18,050 bases of DNA from Sphingomonadales bacterium (GTDB taxonomy: Bacteria > Pseudomonadota > Alphaproteobacteria > Sphingomonadales > Sphingomonadaceae): the NCBI GenBank assembly GCA_027489295.1, contig JAIYAA010000303.1, positions 1 to 18,050 on the forward strand, in the 5' to 3' direction. Both the position numbers and the translations under genes were made by a program. The notes below the pieces were generated by a model. That model saw only the letters and a program-made list of their open reading frames with translations. It did no database searches and had not been told where the DNA came from. This document shows positions 14,895 through 18,050 of the stretch, piece by piece (the first letter of the stretch is position 1; each line of letters begins with the position of its first letter).

Positions 14895-15491
14895 TTGGTC
14901 CTGATGCGCCTGTTCGGTCGTGGCGAGATCCGTCGCTGGCGCGACGTGCATGTCGCGATGGCGCGCGCGGTGCTGCAACAGGCCGCCGCCGATCTGGTCG
15001 AGAGCTTCGATGCCGATCTGTCCCAGGCGGACTGGCAGGATGGATTGATCGAGCAGACCCGCTTCGTCGGCGCGCGCATCGCCCCGGTGGTGCGGCAGGT
15101 CGCCGAGCCGCTGGCCCGCCGGGTCATCGAGGAGGCGGATCGCGCGCTCCAGCCGATCGCCTTTCACCATCTCCAGTGGCAGCCCTTGCCGGTCGACGCG
15201 AACCTGATGCGCGACATGATGGAGGAGCTGGGCGACTGGGCGGCAGCCGGTGGCGCGGCGCTCACCGGGCTGGTGCGCGGGGCGGCGAACGGCGTGTCGA
15301 TCACCGGGGGGCTGCTAGGCCGTGGCGCCCCGGCCGACTGGATGCGGCTGCGGGCGGAGGCGCGATTGCGCGCCAAGGTGCACGCCTATGTCTACGCGAC
15401 GGTGGTACAGGGGCCGAAGAACCGGCCGTCGCTGCTCGAACACGCGATCGAGCTGCTGCGCGATGCGGCGCGGTACGCCCAGCCCCTGTAG
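14895..15491 (+). CDS. Unrecognised protein downstream of gspK
   Basis: 198 residues from TTG 14895. The start is set by GGAGG at 14882-14886 with an 8-base spacer; ATG 14904 would sit 17 bases away. I do not recognise the family. There is no signal peptide and no cysteine. The N-terminal half is helical and rich in Ala/Arg/Asp/Glu (for example VHVAMARAVLQQAAADLVES). The middle has a small Gly-rich stretch GAANGVSITGGLLGRG, and the C-terminus is basic and helical (RLRAEARLRAKVHAYVYATV). It looks like a soluble cytoplasmic helical protein. It follows gspK in the same direction and converges on ybaK with 3 bases between the stops, so it could belong to the T2SS unit, but no function is inferred. 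Confidence 0.7.
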   Translation: MVLMRLFGRGEIRRWRDVHVAMARAVLQQAAADLVESFDADLSQADWQDGLIEQTRFVGARIAPVVRQVAEPLARRVIEEADRALQPIAFHHLQWQPLPVDANLMRDMMEELGDWAAAGGAALTGLVRGAANGVSITGGLLGRGAPADWMRLRAEARLRAKVHAYVYATVVQGPKNRPSLLEHAIELLRDAARYAQPL

Positions 15492-15494
15492 GAG

Positions 15495-15968
15495 TCAGGC
15501 GAGGATACCGGTTACCTTGGCGTTGAGCAGTCGCACCGCATCGGCCGGTGCCAGCCGCACCTGCAGCCCGCGCTGTCCGCCATTCACAAAGACATAGGGC
15601 TCGCTGACAGCGGTTTCCTCGATCACGACCGGCAGCGTTCGCATCTGGCCGAACGGGCTGATGCCGCCGACCTTGTAGCCCGAAAGCCGCTCCGCATCCA
15701 CAGGCTTCATCATCTCGGCCGACTTGCCGCCCAGCGCGGCGGCGAGCTTCTTCATCGCCACCTGACGGTCGGACGGCAGGATGGCGAGAACGGGCTTGCC
15801 GTCCACCTTTGCCATCAGCGTCTTGAGCACCCGCGCGGGCGGCTCGCCCAGCGCCTCGGCGGCCTGCAGGCCGATCGCATCGGCGTGCGGATCATAATCG
15901 TAGCTGTGCACCGTGAACGCGATCTTCGCCGCGTCGAGCATCCGCGTGGCGCGGGTCGCCTTGGACAT
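15495..15968 (-). CDS. ybaK: YbaK/EbsC-family Cys-tRNA(Pro) deacylase
   Basis: 157 residues from ATG 15968, preceded by GGAGAG about 8 bases upstream. The family landmarks are present: an early FTVHSYDYDP strand, RVLKTLMAKVDGKPVLAILP with the conserved Lys, VAMKKLAAALGGKSAEMM and GYKVGGISPFGQ. YbaK hydrolyses Cys mischarged on tRNA(Pro) in the cytoplasm. It is a single minus-strand gene unrelated to the T2SS, and its position marks the right border of the secretion locus. A longer in-frame ATG at 16028 has no ribosome site and would add a low-quality tail. Confidence 0.93.
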   Translation of the reverse strand: MSKATRATRMLDAAKIAFTVHSYDYDPHADAIGLQAAEALGEPPARVLKTLMAKVDGKPVLAILPSDRQVAMKKLAAALGGKSAEMMKPVDAERLSGYKVGGISPFGQMRTLPVVIEETAVSEPYVFVNGGQRGLQVRLAPADAVRLLNAKVTGILA

Positions 15969-16103
15969 GCTGCACTCTCCGAAAGCCGATCGGCGCCGTT
16001 CGCACGGGGCAGGGGTACGTGCAACCACCGGTAGCCCAAGGGCAAGATTTTAACCTCTTTTTCCTAAGCTCTGCACCGGACTTTTGGGTGGGCGGAGTTG
16101 GGC
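15969..16103. promoter_or_regulatory. Divergent intergenic region between ybaK and the subtilase gene
   Basis: 135 bases between two divergent genes. It holds an AT-rich patch at about 16046-16070 (TTTTAACCTCTTTTTCC) in otherwise GC-rich DNA, the likely place of promoters for one or both genes. A TTAACC hexamer at 16050-16055 resembles half of a CtrA site, but no second half at the right spacing is clear. Confidence 0.4.
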
Positions 16104-16826
16104 ATGCCCTTGCTTGGAATGGCGTTGTTTGCAGCGGTTGCGGGAAGTTCGCCGGCGGCGGCGCCGCGCGTTGCGATCATCGACAGCGGCATTGCGGAGA
16201 CGCCCGAACTGCGCGGCAAGCTGATCGCCGAATATGATCTCGCCGGCAACGGTCGCCAGGCGTTCCGCCCCCGCTATGACCACGGCACGATGGTCGCGAC
16301 CATCCTCAGCCGCGCCGCCGAAGGGCAGGTGGCGATCATCTCGCTGCGGATCGACGATCCCGCCGGCTGTCGCCCCGGTGCCAACCCGCCCTGCCAGCCG
16401 AGCGCCGCACCGATCGTCGCGGCAATCCGCAAGGCAGTCGCGCTGCAGGTCGATGCGATCAACATCTCGCTAGCGCTGGCCGATGATCCGTCGATCACGG
16501 CCGCCGTGCACGATGCCGCCGCAGCCGGTATCGTGGTGGTGCTCGCGGCCGGCAACAACGGCCTTGAGCACCCCGGCAACCTGGCGATGGCGCGGCAGGG
16601 TTATCCCAACGCGGTGCTGGTGGGCGCGCTCGACGCGGCAGGCCGCCCCTGGACCGGCACCAACCGCCCGGATTCGGACACGCAGGGCTATCTCTATGTC
16701 TGGCAGCGCGGGGTCGACGTGCCGACCACCCTGGCGGATGGCCGGCCGGTGACGGGTACCGGGACGTCCTTTGCGGTGCCGATCGAGACCGCGCGACGGA
16801 TCGCGCATCGCCGCCGCACCGCCTGA
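16104..16826 (+). CDS. Small secreted S8 subtilisin-like serine protease
   Basis: 240 residues from ATG 16104, with GGAG 6 bases upstream (a TTG at 16098 directly abuts that site). A Sec-type signal of about 20 residues ends SSPAAA. The catalytic triad is visible: Asp27 (VAIIDSGI), His60 (DHGTMVATI) and Ser222 (GTGTSFAVP), with the oxyanion Asn151 in AAGNNG. Cys89 and Cys97 could form a disulfide. There is no recognisable propeptide between signal and catalytic domain, and the chain ends soon after the catalytic serine, so this is a minimal subtilase. It is probably periplasmic or extracellular. Its position next to a T2SS suggests possible cargo, which is inference. Confidence 0.88.
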   Translation: MPLLGMALFAAVAGSSPAAAPRVAIIDSGIAETPELRGKLIAEYDLAGNGRQAFRPRYDHGTMVATILSRAAEGQVAIISLRIDDPAGCRPGANPPCQPSAAPIVAAIRKAVALQVDAINISLALADDPSITAAVHDAAAAGIVVVLAAGNNGLEHPGNLAMARQGYPNAVLVGALDAAGRPWTGTNRPDSDTQGYLYVWQRGVDVPTTLADGRPVTGTGTSFAVPIETARRIAHRRRTA

Positions 16827-16849
16827 AATTTTCGGAAACATACCTGCCA

Positions 16850-16950
16850 TTGCGGAACTTTGAGGTTTCGGTATGGTTCCCGCCCAGGAGAGGCTGGAGC
16901 GTAAATATACGCCATGTCTGTCCTCGCTATGGTGAATCCGTAGCGGGAAC
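16850..16950 (+). promoter_or_regulatory. Leader region of the DUF2147 gene: promoter-like pair, inverted repeats, 9-codon ORF
   Basis: Upstream of the DUF2147 gene there is a possible promoter TTGCGG (16850-16855), 16-base spacer, TATGGT (16872-16877). A small inverted repeat GCGTA-AATA-TACGC lies at 16899-16912. An 8-base inverted pair GTTCCCGC (16876-16883) and GCGGGAAC (16943-16950) encloses it. A 9-codon reading frame, ATG 16914 to TAG 16943, sits between the repeats. The combination looks like a structured leader, but none of these elements is proven. Confidence 0.35.
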
Positions 16951-16972
16951 ATGAGACAATGGAAAAACAAGT

Positions 16973-17380
16973 ATGTGGATGAGTTTGCTTGTTGCGATGC
17001 TGGTAACGGCACCGCAAGGCGGAGAGGGTGTCGAGGGGCGCTGGAAAACCCAGACGCGCAATGCGATCGTCGAGATCCAGCGCTGCGGTCCTTCCATCTG
17101 TGGGCGGATCCTTACCTCGGACGCGCTGCGCACCAACCCCGACACGCGCGATACCCATAATTCGAACGCGCAGCTGCGCAATCGGCCGCTCAAGGGCCTC
17201 CAGATCCTGGGCGGGTTCAGTGCCGACGGCGCCAACTGGAGCGGCGGCAAGATCTACAATGCCGAAGACGGCAAGACCTACAGTGCCGACATCACCCTGG
17301 CCGGCCCCGACCAGCTGAAGCTGCGCGGCTGCGTCTTCAAGCCCTTCTGCCGTACCCAGACCTGGACCCGGGTTCGCTGA
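16973..17380 (+). CDS. DUF2147 family exported protein
   Basis: 135 residues. A short signal-like start MWMSLLVAMLVTAPQG is followed by the DUF2147 pattern: GRWKTQTRNAIVEIQRCG, SICGRI, a NPDTRDTHN loop, RNRPLKGLQILGGF, W.GGKIYNAEDGKTYSADI, LKLRGCVF and a final TQTWTRV. Four cysteines (38, 43, 120, 126) could form two disulfides, consistent with a periplasmic location. The family has no established biochemical role. It lies 50 bases upstream of a FadL-type porin gene in the same direction, so the two may be transcribed together. An in-frame ATG at 16979 is an alternative start. Confidence 0.88.
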   Translation: MWMSLLVAMLVTAPQGGEGVEGRWKTQTRNAIVEIQRCGPSICGRILTSDALRTNPDTRDTHNSNAQLRNRPLKGLQILGGFSADGANWSGGKIYNAEDGKTYSADITLAGPDQLKLRGCVFKPFCRTQTWTRVR

Positions 17381-17385
17381 CGACC

Positions 17386-17399
17386 GGCGCGCAAGCGCC
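17386..17399. other. Short GCAA-loop hairpin between the DUF2147 and fadL-like genes
   Basis: GGCGC and GCGCC form a perfect 5-bp stem closed by a GCAA (GNRA) loop, 6 bases after the DUF2147 stop codon. It has no T-tract, so it is not a standard terminator. It might mark an intercistronic processing or stability site. Confidence 0.3.
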
Positions 17400-17430
17400 A
17401 CCGCCGAACCCCAGTAGCGTGAGAAAACCC

Positions 17431-18050
17431 ATGAAAAAGATGCACCTCCTCCTTGCCGCCGGCACCACGCTGGCGGCCAGTGCCGGCTTTGCGGGCGCGG
17501 CCCATGCCCAGGCCTTCTATCTGCAGGAACAGTCGGCGCGCGGCGCCGGCCGTGCCTTTTCCGGCGAAGTCGCCGATACCGGCGCCGCGTCGCTGTGGTG
17601 GAACCCCGCCGCGATCGCCGATGCGGAGCGGATCGAGGCGAACCTCAACCTAGCGGGCATCCTGCCGCGCGGCCAGGTGGTCGATACCGGCACGCTGATC
17701 CGGCGTCCCGGCGGCCAGCCCGCCACCGCGATCGGCGGCGAGACGACCAGCCGCAATCCGATCAACAACGGCGCGCTGCCCTCCGGCGCGATCGCGGTGC
17801 CGCTCGGTCACCGGGTGGCGATCGGCCTGGCGGTGACATCGCCGTACAGCTTCACCACCGATTATTCCTCGACCAGTTGGGCGCGCTACAGCGCCGACAA
17901 GACGCGACTGCGCACCATCGACATCCAGCCCTCGATCGCGGTCTCGGTCACCGACTGGTTGCGCGTAGGTGCGGCGGCGAACGTGGAATATACCGATGCC
18001 AGCCTCAGCAACGCGCTGCCCAATGTGCTCGCCAGCCTGCCCGACGGCCG
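17431..18050 (+). CDS. FadL/OmpP1-family outer-membrane transporter, partial (C-terminus outside window)
   Basis: The first 206 residues are in the window and the gene runs off the right edge. A clear Sec signal peptide MKKMHLLLAAGTTLAAS ends around GAAHAQA. The mature N-terminus FYLQEQSARGAGRAFSGEVA, followed by ASLWWNPAAIADAERIEANL, is the FadL hatch-region signature. Later strands include IAVPLGHRVAIGLAVTSPYS, a TDYSSTSWARY segment and ITDWL-type strand turns. FadL proteins are beta-barrels that take up long-chain fatty acids or other hydrophobic compounds across the outer membrane; the substrate here cannot be told. GAGAAA precedes the ATG. Confidence 0.92.
   Translation, partial: MKKMHLLLAAGTTLAASAGFAGAAHAQAFYLQEQSARGAGRAFSGEVADTGAASLWWNPAAIADAERIEANLNLAGILPRGQVVDTGTLIRRPGGQPATAIGGETTSRNPINNGALPSGAIAVPLGHRVAIGLAVTSPYSFTTDYSSTSWARYSADKTRLRTIDIQPSIAVSVTDWLRVGAAANVEYTDASLSNALPNVLASLPDG

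Noticed and set aside
16050..16070. CtrA-like site in the ybaK/subtilase spacer
   Set aside because: Only one TTAACC half is present and the second TAA is at the wrong spacing; such hexamers are expected by chance in an AT-rich patch.

Overview
The window is GC-rich, compact alphaproteobacterial DNA. The gene content (a PhoX/DUF839 phosphatase, a complete set of type II secretion core genes in an unusual order, a DUF2147 protein and a FadL-type porin) and the codon usage suggest a Sphingomonas-like member of the Sphingomonadales. That assignment comes from style and gene content, not from a marker gene.

Layout. (1) Positions 1-1454, minus strand: the N-terminal 484 residues of a Tat-exported, lipobox-bearing PhoX-type phosphatase with a PKD-like domain before the catalytic part; it runs off the left edge. 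(2) 1614-3027, plus strand: three tightly coupled small bitopic membrane proteins that look like a miniature GspL/PilN, GspM/PilO and GspC/PilP trio. (3) 7240-3021, minus strand: gspG-gspH-gspI-gspC-gspD. (4) 7274-11604, plus strand: gspL-gspM-gspE-gspF, divergent from gspG with only 33 bp between the start codons. (5) A bidirectional terminator (11608-11641), then gspN on the minus strand (12426-11653). (6) 12369-15491, plus strand: an LpoA-like periplasmic-binding-fold protein, gspJ, gspK and an unrecognised protein. (7) ybaK on the minus strand, then on the plus strand a very small secreted subtilase, a DUF2147 protein, and the start of a FadL-family outer-membrane protein that runs off the right edge.

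How they work together. The window encodes a nearly whole type II secretion system (T2SS): secretin (GspD), inner-membrane platform (C, F, L, M), ATPase (E), pseudopilins (G, H, I, J, K) and the accessory GspN. No prepilin peptidase (GspO/PilD), pilotin (GspS) or GspA/GspB is present, so these must be encoded elsewhere or be dispensable. Eight gene junctions use a 4-base ATGA/GTGA stop-start overlap, implying translational coupling. GspF, GspD and the unrecognised protein after gspK have their own ribosome sites.

The most interesting points are the second, miniature L/M/C-like trio beside a complete canonical platform; a Tat/lipobox PhoX with an extra Ig-like domain next to a T2SS, which makes it a natural cargo candidate; an LpoA-like protein inside the pseudopilin operon; and gspN and that gene overlapping head to head by 58 bases, each with a strong Shine-Dalgarno inside the other's coding region. 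No CRISPR array, insertion sequence, prophage, rRNA or tRNA was seen, and no gene-free stretch exceeds 300 bases.
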